In this document: positions 1 to 11,945 of the stretch, in pieces
Layout of the letters: each line of letters opens with the position of its first letter
Numbering within the stretch: the stretch's first letter is position 1
Assembly (NCBI RefSeq): GCF_954871325.1
Contig: NC_088775.1
Location: 73,757,561-73,821,560, forward strand
Source of the DNA: Gordionus sp. m RMFG-2023
Taxonomy: Eukaryota; Nematomorpha; Gordioida; Chordodea; Parachordodidae
DNA length: 64,000 bases
Direction: 5' to 3'
Made by a program: the position numbers and the translations under genes
The notes under the pieces: model-generated
Seen by the model: the letters and a program-made list of their open reading frames with translations, nothing else
Databases searched by the model: none
Told to the model about the DNA's origin: nothing

Positions 1-260
1 TTTTGAATCTTATATATTTTTTTTATATATAATTCATAGATACTTATAATAAAAATAATTTAGAAGATGATGTTGCTTCAATAAAATAAAAATTTCTAAC
101 CGTAATGAACCTTTATAAACCTTTATAAATAGCTGAACCGAACCTTTATAAATTTCTTCTTAAGAACCGTAACCAAAACGTAACCATTATAATTTTTTAC
201 ATACTGAACCGTAACCAAACTGAACCGTTATAAATAACGGTTCGGGTCCCTGGTTATAAA
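1..260. repeat. Degenerate AACCGTAACC/TAACGGTTC repeat
   Basis: The stretch is built of variants of AACCGTAACC, GAACCTTTATAAA and TAACGGTTCGG and ends near 260. Similar words (TAACGGTTCAGG, GGTTCAGGTCGG) recur at 22476-22990 and at 57000-57020, so this looks like one edge of a dispersed repeat family. No terminal repeat pair or target duplication could be assigned because the left side lies outside the window. Confidence 0.4.
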
Positions 261-335
261 TGACAAGTTTGTGAACTAAATAAATACATGAAAAGTTTTG
301 ATTTTTTTTTTATATCACTGAATATAAAATTACAC

Positions 336-1209
336 CTGGTTCACAATGCCCAAGAGCGTAAATATCTGATCCATTCCCGCATATTTTTTCTACTCTAGAT
401 GAGCTCCATCCAATCGGATATATGATTAGAGCCAGCGTAAAAAATAATCCTAGTTTAGACAAAAAAAATTAATAATTAATGTAGTGTTTCGAAATGAGCA
501 TTTTAAAAAAAATTTAAGAGTCCTTAATAATCTACTTATCACAATAGACCTTTCATTACACTAATGATATTAATAACTATGAAATAATTATCATTATAAT
601 ATTAAAAACTCATTTTAAAAAAATATATATAACTAGCTCATCTCATTATAGTAATATGTTCCGCAAACCTACGCTTAAATAATTGTTATCCTTAATTTGC
701 CCAATATATTGTAAATAATTGTTATTATAAGCCTCCCCCCACCTACCTGCAAAGGCTTGCACTATCCCTGTCAATATGCAAATAGATTTTTTGAACAAGC
801 TCCTGATACAGAAGGATACCAGAGCAGCGAAACATGTGATTATCATGAGTATACAGCCTATTAGCATAAATATCAGCACTATTTTCCAAGCTATGTTTGA
901 AGGGAAAGTTTCAAAAGGACCGCAAAAATATGTGATCTCGTTATTTGTTTTCTCTGATTCTGTCTTTTGAGTGCTTCCTGTATATTTGGATGTTCGGTAA
1001 ACAACTTTAGGATTATCAACTGTCCAGGCCTTATATAATTTAGTGCATCTCGTATAAATTCCTATGCTGGGCAAATAAAGGTGTTTTCCCCGGCGTTGAT
1101 ACTCATGAAACAGAGTGGGTAATTGGCCATTCATATTATCTAGATTCCAATTTTTACTACGACTACGTCTTGACAAATCTTTAAGTACATGTTTTTTTTG
1201 TAATTTCAA
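336..1209 (-). CDS. LHFPL2-like: LHFPL2-like tetraspan membrane protein, two internal exons (partial gene)
   Basis: LHFPL proteins are four-helix membrane proteins of the claudin-like tetraspan group; LHFPL2 itself has no firmly known biochemical role. The exon at 747 to about 1190 encodes the first extracellular loop (SIGIYTRC, then YFCGPFETF) and a transmembrane helix (VLIFMLIGCILMIITCFAAL), and ends KKSICILTGIVQAFAG before a GTAGGT donor. The exon at 336-449 starts after an AG and continues in phase with LFFTLALIIYPIGW (third helix) and a Cys pair, ending at a GTGTAA donor. This matches the recalled human LHFPL2 order: LGIYARC, CGPYAESF, MKKSIF, GLLQGIAG, LILYPAGW. The 5' limit of the large exon is uncertain; an AG near 1175-1190 just before the SRRSRSKNW segment is likely. 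The first transmembrane exon was not found, and the exon after 336 lies beyond the window or was not recognised. Confidence 0.78.
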
Positions 1210-1474
1210 ATTAAGAATATAATTAAATTGCTTATAAAATTTAAGCTACTCCAAGCATAAAATTGATAAAAGGGTTGAGGAGTAAATTATAGACGCTATT
1301 TATTTTACAAATATGAATAGCTTTGTTGATCTTAATTTATTTTATTATACATAACATAACAAAATAATAAAACCTTGGTATAATCTTATTCTAAGAGTTC
1401 CAACGCCTTAAATAATGATAGTTCTCTCACTATAATTATCTCTTTAAAATTAATGTGGTAATTAAAGTTTTATC

Positions 1475-1690
1475 TCATGGTGGGGGGGGGGGGTGGATGG
1501 GTTTACAGCATATATTACAATCACCTATTCGCGGATAATTTTTATTTCCTCGGGATTTATTTTGGTCTCTATTATACGGATTTTGGGTTAGAGCGCTATT
1601 TGGTTCGTGAACATTCACTTTTTGAGATATGGCAGCATCGATGTATAATACATGATTATCCATATTTTCTACAATATCACCGCTAGAATA
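1475..1690 (-). CDS. Possible unassigned exon (hydrophilic)
   Basis: An open frame with non-repetitive, coding-like composition (ISFPYSSGDIVENMDNHV, then ISQKVNVHEPNSALTQNPYN) is preceded by an AG (GCAG) near 1693. It is followed by a possible donor (GCT|GTAAAC) shortly before a G-run at 1482-1491. It lies upstream of the LHFPL2-like exons on the same strand and could belong to that gene or to a neighbour. No family is recognised. A chance open frame remains possible. Confidence 0.25.
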   Translation of the reverse strand, partial: YSSGDIVENMDNHVLYIDAAISQKVNVHEPNSALTQNPYNRDQNKSRGNKNYPRIGDCNICCKPIHPPPPP

Positions 1691-1810
1691 TGGAAATGAT
1701 ATTTTCTGCCTCCTATCGAATAATAGGCTATACTTTTTAGCAGATCTATTTCTATTTAAGGGTATATAAGTTTACATGATTAATCTTTAAAAAATATTAT
1801 TTTTTAAAAC

Positions 1811-1980
1811 TTTATATTTGGCCAATTATTATCAGCTAAACGCCTTTTAATGCGATGATTTCTCGATATTTTTTTATTTATCCCTGTTTCGTTGTATCTC
1901 CCGTTGTTTCTTATTATTGCCAAGTAGTTTACTGCCGATGTATAGTTTGAGTAAATGGGAACTCGTTCGATTCTTTTGAA
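1811..1980 (-). CDS. Possible unassigned exon (basic, no family recognised)
   Basis: The minus-strand frame reads RVPIYSNYTSAVNYLAIIR and then a basic stretch ending RLADNNWPNIK, followed by a GT. The amino-acid mix is less K/N/I-only than random AT-rich frames here, which is the only argument for coding. It may be upstream sequence of the LHFPL2-like gene. There is no convincing acceptor and no start codon. Confidence 0.22.
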
Positions 1981-2523
1981 ATGATTTAATTTTTTTATTT
2001 AAAATATAGAAATAAGTATAGAATGCAATTTATAAGATGTTTATAACGGAAAGTTCAGATCAAGTTTTATTATACTTATAAGCAGGTATTCCATGGTGCT
2101 TTTATGGTCATATTTTACGATCGGCAAAAAATCACAAAAACGAACCAATCTTATAATGGCTTATAAATCAAAGAAGAATAAAAACATTCTCACAAAGATA
2201 TCATATTAACAGGGCCTGCCCACGTCCTTAAAATATTTGTTGTGCATGATTCATTAAAAATTAGTTTAAAATATGTATCTAAAAATTTTTTTAAGTCGAA
2301 AAGCTTTAAAACTTTCAGAAGTTTTAAAATTTTAATGAAATCAAAAGTTAAATTTTTGAAATTTAAAAAATTTTGAGAATTATATTTTGGACATGCTTTT
2401 ATATTTTTATATTGAAAAAGGTGTATTTCTTCGTTTTGAATAAAGTTGCAAAAGTTTGCTAATGATTGGACACAGTCTTACTTAAAAATAATTTTGAAAT
2501 TATTATTTTATAACTGATTTTAG

Positions 2524-2690
2524 TTTTCCAATTTTTGTATGGTTTAAAAAAAGAATTAGAGGCCCTACTCCCAAAGTTGAAGGCTAACCGAGATAATGTG
2601 CTTGCAGATATAAGAAAGGAATATATAATTTCATTTTTTAACAATATATACCAATACATTGGTGATATGCTCTTCTTAAAGATCAAGTAG
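2524..2690 (+). CDS. Possible 3'-terminal exon, unknown gene
   Basis: After an AG at 2522-2523 (GATTTTAG) a frame reads FQFLYGLKKELEALLPKLK and then DNVLADIRKEYIISFFNNIY, ending in TAG at 2688-2690. The leucine/lysine heptad-like pattern suggests an alpha-helical, possibly coiled-coil, C-terminus. No family is recognised and no upstream exon was found on this strand. Confidence 0.25.
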
Positions 2691-4703
2691 TTATTAAAGA
2701 CCGATCACAATACCAACATTAAAATAGAGGTTATTTTTTTTTGTTATTAATTTTGTAAAATATTTAATCACATCTCAATTTCATTTTAAATTAAAAATAT
2801 AAATCTTTATTGATTTTTGATATAAGAAAATATATATTATTATATTGACAATAACCAGAAGAATTTCCTGAGGTTATACATAGTTAACATAAAAAAATTT
2901 GGTAATTTAAAAATTCAAACCAAAATCAATTTATATAAAGAAATAAAAAAAATACACAATACAATGAAAAAAATATATCATACAAATGTAATCTAATTTT
3001 TACTAACAATAAACTATTTCCAAAATTAGTGTCTAAAAGATCTATTTAATTTTTCTCCAAAAATAAGCTTCCTTTGACTAAAAAAATTGTACTATGGGCT
3101 TGATGCAAGTACATTATATTTAATAAAAATAATTTTAAATTTGAGAAACATACATATAAAGATAAATGAGATATGTATAAATATTTGACATAAAATAAGT
3201 AGTTACCTATATTTCCAAAACAACATATTAAAAGTATACCTAGTTTCAGTATTTTTTTGCAAAAATTTGATTAGTTTCTATTAACTATTGTAACTAATTA
3301 CTCTAACAATACTAATCTTAACCAAGTGTTTTTTTCAAAAAAAGAAAATTTATCCTTCCCGGTCAATGTTTAGTAGCTTGGCTATAGTTATATCTGTGTT
3401 GTTAAACGACTCGATTTAGCTGATTTTATATTAAGATTTTAGCCAAAATAATATTACGCATGCCTCGAAATTTCGTTAATGAATGTCTAAACCTTTCTTC
3501 TGAACAAAATATTTAAGTTTATTGGTGAAAATATTTGGTTAGCCGATTTTAATAATCAAGCTGCTTAACAACATTAGTTGTATCATTAGTTTCTTCAATT
3601 AATTAATTCCTAAAATTAAATTACTCTTAACATAATCGCCGTCTCAATAAAATAATCAATTTGTTAGCTGCCTCAGTTTCCCTACGAATATTTCTCGTTG
3701 GCATTATTATTAAAAGGTTTTTTTTTAAACTAAGTAAAAACTTACAATCGGTTGTAATTCTGAATTCCCACCAACCACATAGGAGACATCAGGATTACGA
3801 TCATCAAAACCGTGTCAAATAAAGAAAATAAGCACCAAATTACTGTCCTTAGCGTTATGATAACGTAACACATTTTTCTCATTCCATATTTTTTTGTATC
3901 TCTGAAATATATTTATATTTTAAAAATTAATACAACCCTAAACGATACTAAAATAGTATTTTTTTAAAATAGCATTTTGAATTTGTATTTTATTTTTGGA
4001 ATTAAGCATTATTTATAAATATCTTTAAATATTCTTAAAGCAATATTTCATATTTTATAATTTTAATCAATCCAGACATATTACCATCGTCTCGTTTTGA
4101 GTGGCACCTCACCGAAACTCCACTTATATTAATACATTTCCTGTTTTTTAAAGTTAATGAAGCTGATAGTTTTTTTTTTGCAAAATCGGCAAAATACAAT
4201 TTTGTGACGAGATCTTCATTGTACTATAAAGTTACATAAGTTTATTTTTTTTAATAAATTAATACTTGAAGAGCAAAAAAATTTTTAAATGGATCGCGAA
4301 AATTTTCAAAACAAAACCTTTTTTTATTGAAGAAAATTATTCATGACACGATTGGATAATTTCTATCTTGAATACTACTAAAATAAATGTATATAATTCT
4401 CAAATTATTATTCAAAACGGAATAAGAATTTTATTTTAGAAGTCTCAATGCGAGCCGATCAATAAATATAACAAAGGATATACTCATTATTATTTTATTT
4501 AAATTTTGAACTCATCTTCCTATCCATCCATTTCAAACTACTCGTCCTTCGGTTCATATTTATCATTGATATTTTTTATAAATAAATTATTCATTTTTCA
4601 TTAAAATTTAAATTATTATGCTAATAAGATTCCTTATCATCCTTCCAAGATCCAAAACAAAAATTTAGCCTATTTCTAAATATAAAATATATAATAAAAA
4701 TTA
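2691..4703. other. AT-rich stretch, one MITE, no gene seen
   Basis: Apart from the 182-bp MITE at 3395-3576 this is low-complexity A/T sequence with short poly-A/T runs. No exon-like frame, RNA gene or terminal repeat could be supported. Confidence 0.5.
3395..3576. mobile_element. hAT-type MITE, family with TAGTGTTGTTAAA ends, copy 1
   Basis: The 182-bp unit has inverted ends TGTGTTGTTAAACG and CTTAACAACATTA and is flanked by GTTATATC and GTTGTATC (7 of 8 identical), as expected for an old 8-bp hAT duplication. Two relatives lie at 25977-26191 and 62277-62464 and share the internal words ATTTTAGCCAAAATA and AAACCTTTCT. It has no coding capacity. The ends resemble those of the coding hAT at 4712-8260 (CAGAGTTGTTAAA), a plausible source of transposase. 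Confidence 0.75.
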
Positions 4704-5635
4704 GCCCTGCACAGAGTTGTTAAACGCTATTTTTAAAAGTAGCGCGCTACCGCTATAGCTATTTTTCAAAAAAAGTAGCGCGCTACCGCTTTCGCTATTT
4801 GTCAAAAAAGTAGAGCGCTATTAGCTACTTTTAAGCTACTTTTTATAAAAAAAATTTTAGAAACAAATGAAACAAATTTTTTTTATTTTTTTTTTGCTTA
4901 TAATGTAGTATAATAAATAAATAATATATAAAAATCAACATTTATAAATATAAAAATATAGTTAGTTTAGATTATAAAAAAATAAGCAATATAAATAAAT
5001 ATTTATTTTAATTTGTTGCATTTTAATAATAATATCATTTCAATATTATCATCCCCAAGTCTAGAGCGACGATCAGAAAGTATAAGCTTTGCTTTGCTAA
5101 ATATTCTCTCGACACTAGCACTTGAGGGCAAGGAAGCTCTAAAAATATTTAATCAGATCAATAATTTATAAATGTAAATAAGTTTTTACCTTCTGTTATG
5201 TGTCCAACTATCTGCCGGTGTACATACATAAGATATATCTGATAACTCTACTATTAGAGCATCTTTCATCACTTTGAAGTTGTCGGCTATTTTATTCATA
5301 AGTGTCTGGCGACATAAAACTGTTGTGCCAGGGGATAAAGTTTTAATCATCATAGTAAATGATGGATTATCAACCAAGGACAATGGCTGAACTGTGTCAA
5401 TAATAAAATCAACAATTACTTTATCAGCCAATTTTTGTGAAATATTGGCATGTTTATTATCAGTTAATTTGGTTTGGATAGTATTTGTCTTTTTGAATAA
5501 AGATTCTCTTATACCAAAATTTTTTATATGTTTTTCTATTTCCTTATAGCAATTGGCGTGAACAGTCTAATAAAATAAATAATATTATAATGTAAAAATA
5601 ACAATTTATCTTTAGGTGTTTCTTCAGGTTATAGC

Positions 5636-7802
5636 TAGGGATGTAAGACAGAGGAAATTTCCCATATTTCCCCTATAGTTTCCCCAATTTTTATAATAGG
5701 TTTTTTTGCCTAAATCAACATGATTTTAATAATATTAACAGTTTCCCAATTTTGAAAATGATCTTATGATAATATAAATACGATTTTTATTAGATTTTAT
5801 AAAATCATTTTTTCCTCGTGGTTCATATCATAAATTATAATTGTGTTTTGTTTTTGAATTATGTAAATTTCCCTATTTACATTTGCAAAATTTTATAAGA
5901 TACTTTTAAAATTAAATAGCTAGTCTGAAAAGTATATTTATATTATAAATAAATACCAATGAAATTTATAAATAATATATGAAATTTAAAGTTATGTTAA
6001 TATAGAGAATATTTATAGTAATTTATTTCACAGTTTTTAAATTTAGTTGAAAATTTTTAGTATTAATTAATGTATTTACAGTCATCTTAGACAGTGAGTT
6101 TAAGAGGATTGAACATATAATCAATGAAAAATTAAGCAAAAGTAAAAATTTGACACTAATTAGTGATGGATGGACAAATATAAGAGGGGAATCCATTATC
6201 AACTTTATTCTAGCAACCCCCTGTCCCATTTTTTATAAATCGATTCACACAGGATCTAACATGCACACAGGTGAATATATATCAAACAAATTTATTAAAG
6301 TAATTGAAGAAGTAGGAATTTTAAAAATCAACACCATAATAACTGACAATGCAAGCAATATGAAAAAAGCATGGGCCCTTGTAAAACTGAAATACCCAAC
6401 TATTGAATGCATTGGATGTGCCGCTCATGGATTAAATCTACTTGTAAAGGACATAGCAAATAAGATATTATCCATTCAAATTTTAGTCACAAAAGCTAAA
6501 AATATTTAAAATCTAACAATATTCTTTTATCAACGTTAAAAGAAAAACAACTCCTAAGAAATAATAATAAAATTGTTTCCCTAAAGTTGCCTAGCCCAAC
6601 TCGTTGGGCAGGTATAGTTTTGATGATAAATAGCTTGTTAAAAAATAAAGATATTTTACAGGAAATGGCTATTCTTGATATATTTACTGATCGAGATAAG
6701 AGACTTACTCTTCTTGATAACGATGGGTTTTAAAATGATCTAATGCAACTATATAATTTTATTAAAGTCATATTTACGCAAATAGAGATAGTGGAAGGAG
6801 ATAAAGCCAATTTATCTGATGTCCATCAAGCGTTTATTCATATCAGGGAGACATTTAACGCTTATAAAACAATATCAAATATATTGTCGCAGAGCGAGAT
6901 TTTAGAAATAGAGCAGTTTATCAAAAGCCGAAAAAATTTTTGTTGTCGGGACATTCATTATGCTGCTCATATATTTGACCCAAGGTTTTGTGGATTTAAT
7001 TTAAGAGACAATGAAATTGCAAAGGGGTTGGATATTATTAACCGATTTTCTGGATATCTAGATTTAGATATTGCAAGAGTAATAGGAAACCTATCCAAAT
7101 ATCGTGCAAGGGAAGATTTTTTTAATATAGCAAGTCTTTGGCAAGGCGCATCATTTACAGATCCAGTGAGTTGGTGGAAAGATTAAATACTTTTATATTT
7201 CTGTAAACAATAACTTAACTCTTTTTCTAATCTTAAAATTGTGTTATTCAATATTTTATTAGGTCTATGTTGCAATCAATACATATCGACCCTAGCCATA
7301 CAAATTTTATCAATACCACCAACAAGTGCAACAACCGAAAGAATATGGTCCTCCTTTGAAAATATTCATTCTAAATCTAAAAATAGATTAAAAAATGACA
7401 AAGTTCGCAAATTAGTTTATATAAGAGCCAATCTACATTTTATGGGAAAGGAAATTTCAGAAAATGACAAATTGCTGGATTCCAGAATTTCAAACTCTGA
7501 TCTGGAATCATTTTCATCGTCAAACGAAGATAATTAACTATTCAAAATTAATTGTTTAAATATTATTTAGTCTATATATAATATTTCAAATAAAACATGT
7601 AAAGTAATTGCAAATTAGTTGAAAATAATTTATATTTGTTTAATTATAATGTTTATAATCTATATATTTTCAAAAAAACATAAAAAAAAATCAATATTGA
7701 CCTGTAAAGTATTATAAAAAAGATAGTTTCCCGTTTTTTCCCGTTATTTCCCGTTTTTTCCCCAAATTTCCCCGAAATATAGTTTCCCGGGAAATTTACC
7801 TA
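5636..7802 (+). mobile_element. Ac-like hAT element nested in the hAT at 4712-8260
   Basis: The left end reads TAGGGATGTAAG, close to the maize Ac terminus, and the right end reads GGGAAATTTACCTA. Perfect 8-bp duplications GTTATAGC flank it (5628-5635 and 7803-7810). Subterminal TTTCCC repeats occur at both ends (5660-5700 and 7726-7795). It carries a decayed DUF659/hATC-type transposase on the plus strand. Age order is clear: it entered after the outer element, cutting its BED-finger exon. Confidence 0.9.
6078..7537 (+). pseudogene. DUF659/hATC-type hAT transposase, decayed
   Basis: Three open stretches lie in order. 6078-6509 holds the DUF659-like core with LISDGWTNIRGESI, TIITDNASNMKKAW and CIGCAAHGLNLLVKDI. 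6743-7186 holds HYAAHIFDPRF and the helical insert. 7241-7537 holds the dimerisation domain with PPTSATTERIWSSFENIHSK. The linking segment around 6510-6740 (LPSPTRWAGI) is still recognisable in another frame. At least two frame changes and stop codons (for example after AKNI at 6507-6509 and at 6732-6734) make this a pseudogene. An AG near 6078 suggests an upstream exon that I could not identify. Confidence 0.88.
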
Positions 7803-8268
7803 GTTATAGCTACTCGATTGATTTGATAATATATTTTTTTTACATTTTAAGCATAGGAATTTGAATCCAGATTTTGTTTTAATATTTATTTTAAAAAATT
7901 TTTCAAATCTAGGGAATAGGAAATCGTTATTAGAGCTATTAAGTACATTTTCTTCCATTGAATCTTCCATGTCTGAATCACTTTCAAGGATTTGGATATC
8001 CATGGGCGATGCCATTTTAGATTATTAACACAGATTGAAAATATAAATTAAAAATTGAAAATATATTTAAATTTCAAAATTAAATAATAAATGATAAAAA
8101 TTATAATTAATTATGATATTATATTTAAATTACTTACATTCATTATATTTTTTAAAAGTAGCGCGCTAAAAAATTAAATAATTTTAAAAAAAGTAGCGGC
8201 TATTAGCTATAGCTACCAAAAAGATAGCGCACTAAGTAGCTCGCTACTTTAACAACTCTGGCCCTGCA

Positions 8269-11090
8269 AAAAAAAAATAATTTAAAAAAAATCAATCTTT
8301 TGGCGGATTATGTACTTACGAGAAAATGTTCTCCTCTAAAAAAAGTTAATTGAATTTATTTTCAAAAAAAGATTATATATATTTTTTTAAGAAATTTAAT
8401 CTGAAAATATTAATCTTTTTTTTATAATATAAATTTTATATTTTTCTCTCATTTCTCAATGACCTATTATAGAGACGAATCAAAGAGATTCTCTAATGAA
8501 TTATCATTGAATTTAGCTTCATTCTCAAATATAACCTCAAGGGAGAAAGTAGACAAATAAAATTTTAAATTAAAATGATTTTCAATTTATCCTCTACTGA
8601 AGGAGCAAAGGTGTGCTCACCGCATCTAATTTTATTATATCGACACGCCTGAAATGTATAACATTTGTTTAAAAACGTTTATTAGACCTCTTAGGGCTGA
8701 ATCCTAATTTTATACTCCTATAAACGTAGTCTGAACTGTAAGCGTAATGGCACTATCGATTTCCTTCCTCTTATTATCCATAAATTTTTGTTTTTAAAAC
8801 TTATTCTGATTAACAAATGCAATAAGTTTTGCCCGTAAATATGACTGCAAAAAGTTATTTATTCTTTATAAAATAAATTTTAATTTCAAATTTAAGGATT
8901 AATAGATTTCACAATAAATAAATAACCAAAAATTTCCTTTATCTTTAGATTCTACTTGTGAAAAATTTCGATAAGGAGAGGAGCTTATTTATTATTTCGT
9001 AAAAAATAATGCTCTACTGTTTTAAGATATAGCTCGCAATTCTGAATCTTTTGATTAAAATCATTTACTGCAAGCGAATTTCATATTTTAAAAATTTTAT
9101 TAGACCGAAAATGTATTCCAGCGCGTATAGAGTGTACCCACTGGGAATTTCAAACAAATTTGCCAAGAATTTTATAACTACCCTTAATTTATACCGATAT
9201 TTAGAGGAATTTTTTATGTAAATTTAAAAAAATACTCAAAGGTTTATGGCGAAAGTTGTCTGAAATTTTATAGAATAGGGTACTCTATACATGCTAGACA
9301 CTTCCGGCTAAATCGGATTTAAAAAATCGCCCTTGTTAAGTGATTTAAAATCGAGAGATTTTGAATCCCCATGGTTTCCATATCCTAATACAACATATGT
9401 ATATTATATTTATTGTTTACGAAAAATAAATCTACTATGGACTTGCAAAAAAATAATTTTTAAAATATATTTTAACATACTTTGATTTATGGGTTTCAGT
9501 GTTAGAGTGTTAACATATCATCTTCATAGAAATCAAATTCATCATTAAGGTTTAATTTTTTTTTTATTTAGTATTATTTAATAAATTTCCTTGTTAAAAT
9601 TTATAAAAAACATATTTTTTTTGTAAAAAAGAGAAGAACTAATTAACCAATTCATTAAAATATATTTATAGCTCATTATAAACTGAACTGGAAGGAGAGA
9701 AAATTAAATCAATATTAATAAAAAAAATATATAAACTTTAACAAAAAAAGGCCAAGAATTCCTTCCTTATCGATAATTATAAATATTTATTATTTTTTCG
9801 ATACACTTATTTATGTAATATTATTATATTCTTTTTATAAAGTTCTGTAAGATTTATTCTAAGAATTAAATATTACCCAGCTCTTCATTTACTAATATAA
9901 AGAATATTAGGAAGGGCTCAAATTAATTTTATGTTGTCTGTTCATGCGTTTATCACCTAGCCATGACGGAACTGTAAATTCATATCGACTATATCCTCTC
10001 CTCTGAGTTACAGTCCTTAGATTTTAAACTCAATTACATGGTACTCCCCTTGTTATACTCTTGGCCATACCATTGCTTCGACCTCGACAATTATTTTGAA
10101 TAAATAAATGTGGCAGAAAAATTCATACAAATTTGGTAACAATCAAGTTTCTTTAGGAGTTTCTATCTTAACTAGATATCTATTTATTATAAATACAAAT
10201 GAAAAATCTTATATTATAATAGCATTATAAAAGCTTTAGCGAAATCGAGAAAATAAATTCATGTAAACTCTAGTATAACCCAAATGAGTGTAATTGGTAA
10301 TCTATTCCTAACCTATATCTAAGAGAATACAATTTCAAATAATATCACTTTTAAACAATTTTTTTTTTAATTTTACAAAAGGAAATATTATTAATTTAAA
10401 TCAAACAATTTATATAATAGGTTTGTGTAATTCAAAAATAAAAATTATATAAGTCATTAAATCGATTTAAAGAACATGAGATAGTGCTTATAATTTAGCA
10501 CCCCTCAAAACCTAAATCATATTAATTTAATTTGTAAAATTTAGAGAAAAATATTGTTTTTATTATTTATTTTTTTTAAAAAATACATAGGGGAAAAAAT
10601 TATTCCTTTTTAAAAGATATTAAATAAGAAGGTAACAATTCTTTTTCAATATCGGGCAATGAACTTTTTTGAAGACAACTTTACTCTTTATTATGGATAC
10701 CTTATTTCAATTTTTGCTAATTAACATTATTTCCAAATCTAAAAGAGAGATGATAATACTATAAATTTTTTGGTGTTGTAAAATTCTAAAAATTATATAC
10801 ATATGCTGGCCGCCACTAGTGAGTTGACTTTTGGCCACTATTTAACTCAATGAAATTTTGAGGGTGATATTTTTTATATTAGCCAATAGGGTGTCATAAA
10901 TTTTTATGAATTACTATTGAAATAAATTTAAGCAAAATCATATTTGTTAATATGAAATATACTTATTAAATTAATTTTAAAAAAAATTATCAAATAAAAT
11001 CGATAAAAAAAATATCAAAATTTATATGGCGTTATTCAGAGCTATTAATATTTTAATTTTTCCCATATGTTCTAGTCAATCCTATTAGTT
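8269..11090. other. AT-rich intergenic stretch, no gene seen
   Basis: There is no exon-like frame, RNA gene or delimitable transposon apart from a possible short inverted-repeat element at 9121-9295. Long A and T runs dominate. Confidence 0.5.
9121..9295. repeat. Possible short MITE with GTATAGAGTnnACCC ends
   Basis: The left end GCGCGTATAGAGTGTACCC is mirrored by GGGTACTCTATACATGC at the right end, about 175 bp in total. No clear target duplication could be matched, so only the inverted repeat itself is supported. Confidence 0.4.
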
Positions 11091-11093
11091 TGA

Positions 11094-11290
11094 TTTGAGT
11101 TGCAAAAATCGTATATCTCAATCTCAAATTTAAAATGTATAAATATTTATATAATTCCAGAAAATAGATACCTAGCTTATTATTTTAGTTTATTTGAGCT
11201 GCATAAATCGTATATCTAACATTTAAAATGTTTAGTATAAATATTTATATAATTCCAGAAAATATCCAAGTGATATCTAGGTTATTATTA
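11094..11290. repeat. Two-copy tandem duplication (~100 bp unit)
   Basis: The words AAATCGTATATCTAA/CAATC, AAATGT(..)ATAAATATT and TATATAATTCCAGAAAATA occur in the same order at about 11106-11167 and 11206-11265, indicating a direct tandem duplication. It has no coding content. Confidence 0.6.
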
Positions 11291-11945
11291 ATGCTGTATT
11301 TATAAGGTCAGGTTCGCATTAAAAAAGTTTAAAATTTTGGCTTAAAAAATATGAAAGGCAAATTAATTAACTTCAAATGATTCATTTTATAATTTTAAGT
11401 TAATTGATAAAATTTACATTTATTTTAAATAATTCGGCCTTATAGACGAGGGATTTCTTATAAATACCGGTTCGACCTGGGTTTGTAATTTATTTTTATT
11501 TTAAACTGGGCTTGGATTTTCAAAATCACTACAGCTTACTCCGGACTAGACTTGTAGGTCTCTGTTATTCAAGTCGAAATTTCAAAAATCTAGTTTTTGG
11601 CCCTTTCCAGTTTGATATTTAAAATATTATTCGCTCCATCTGTAAATCATATATGCTATGTTGCAAATATCCTTTAAACTTCCTACAAGTATTAGCTTTT
11701 TGCATTGGTTGGCTTTATAAGGGGAAAAAAATTAAAGACTGAAACTATGTTTTTAATTATTATCTATTTTTACATTTTTAGACATTTTAAATGGTGTTCT
11801 AAAATCTAGTGCTTGAATTAGTAAGTATTGTATATTGTCTATATAAACCAACCCAATAACCAAGGTAAACAAGGAGGAGAGTGCATCAAATTAACAGGTA
11901 TATATCATATGGGAGTGTATCACTCCTCGCTGTAGTAGCTTGAAA

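Larger units (their letters stand above)
5003..8015 (-). pseudogene. hAT transposase remnant: BED finger start, linker and hATC, catalytic core absent
   Basis: The first exon starts at the ATG of 8013-8015 (MASPMDIQILESDSD) and reaches a BED-type CLKC pair before the nested insertion at 7802. Beyond the insertion the same exon resumes briefly as LKKHLK. The next exon, 5190-5566, encodes VHANCYKEIEKHI and ends DSWTHNRR. A 51-nt GT-AG gap (5139-5189) then joins in phase to 5003-5138, which is the hATC dimerisation segment (SSASVERIFSKAKL, ending CNKLK stop). The RNase-H-like core that normally lies between SWT and the hATC is missing, so even the uninterrupted ancestor could not encode an active transposase. 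The donor after LKKHLK is also not a standard GT. Confidence 0.75.
4712..8260 (-). mobile_element. hAT element with TIR CAGAGTTGTTAAA, interrupted by a second hAT
   Basis: The element begins CAGAGTTGTTAAACG and ends CTTTAACAACTCTG and is flanked by perfect 8-bp duplications GCCCTGCA (4704-4711 and 8261-8268). Subterminal regions carry repeated AGTAGCGCGCTA words in both orientations, the usual site type for hAT transposase binding. The transposase runs on the minus strand. A complete second hAT (5636-7802) sits inside it, so the original element was about 1.4 kb. Intact termini and an exact duplication suggest a fairly recent insertion. Confidence 0.92.
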
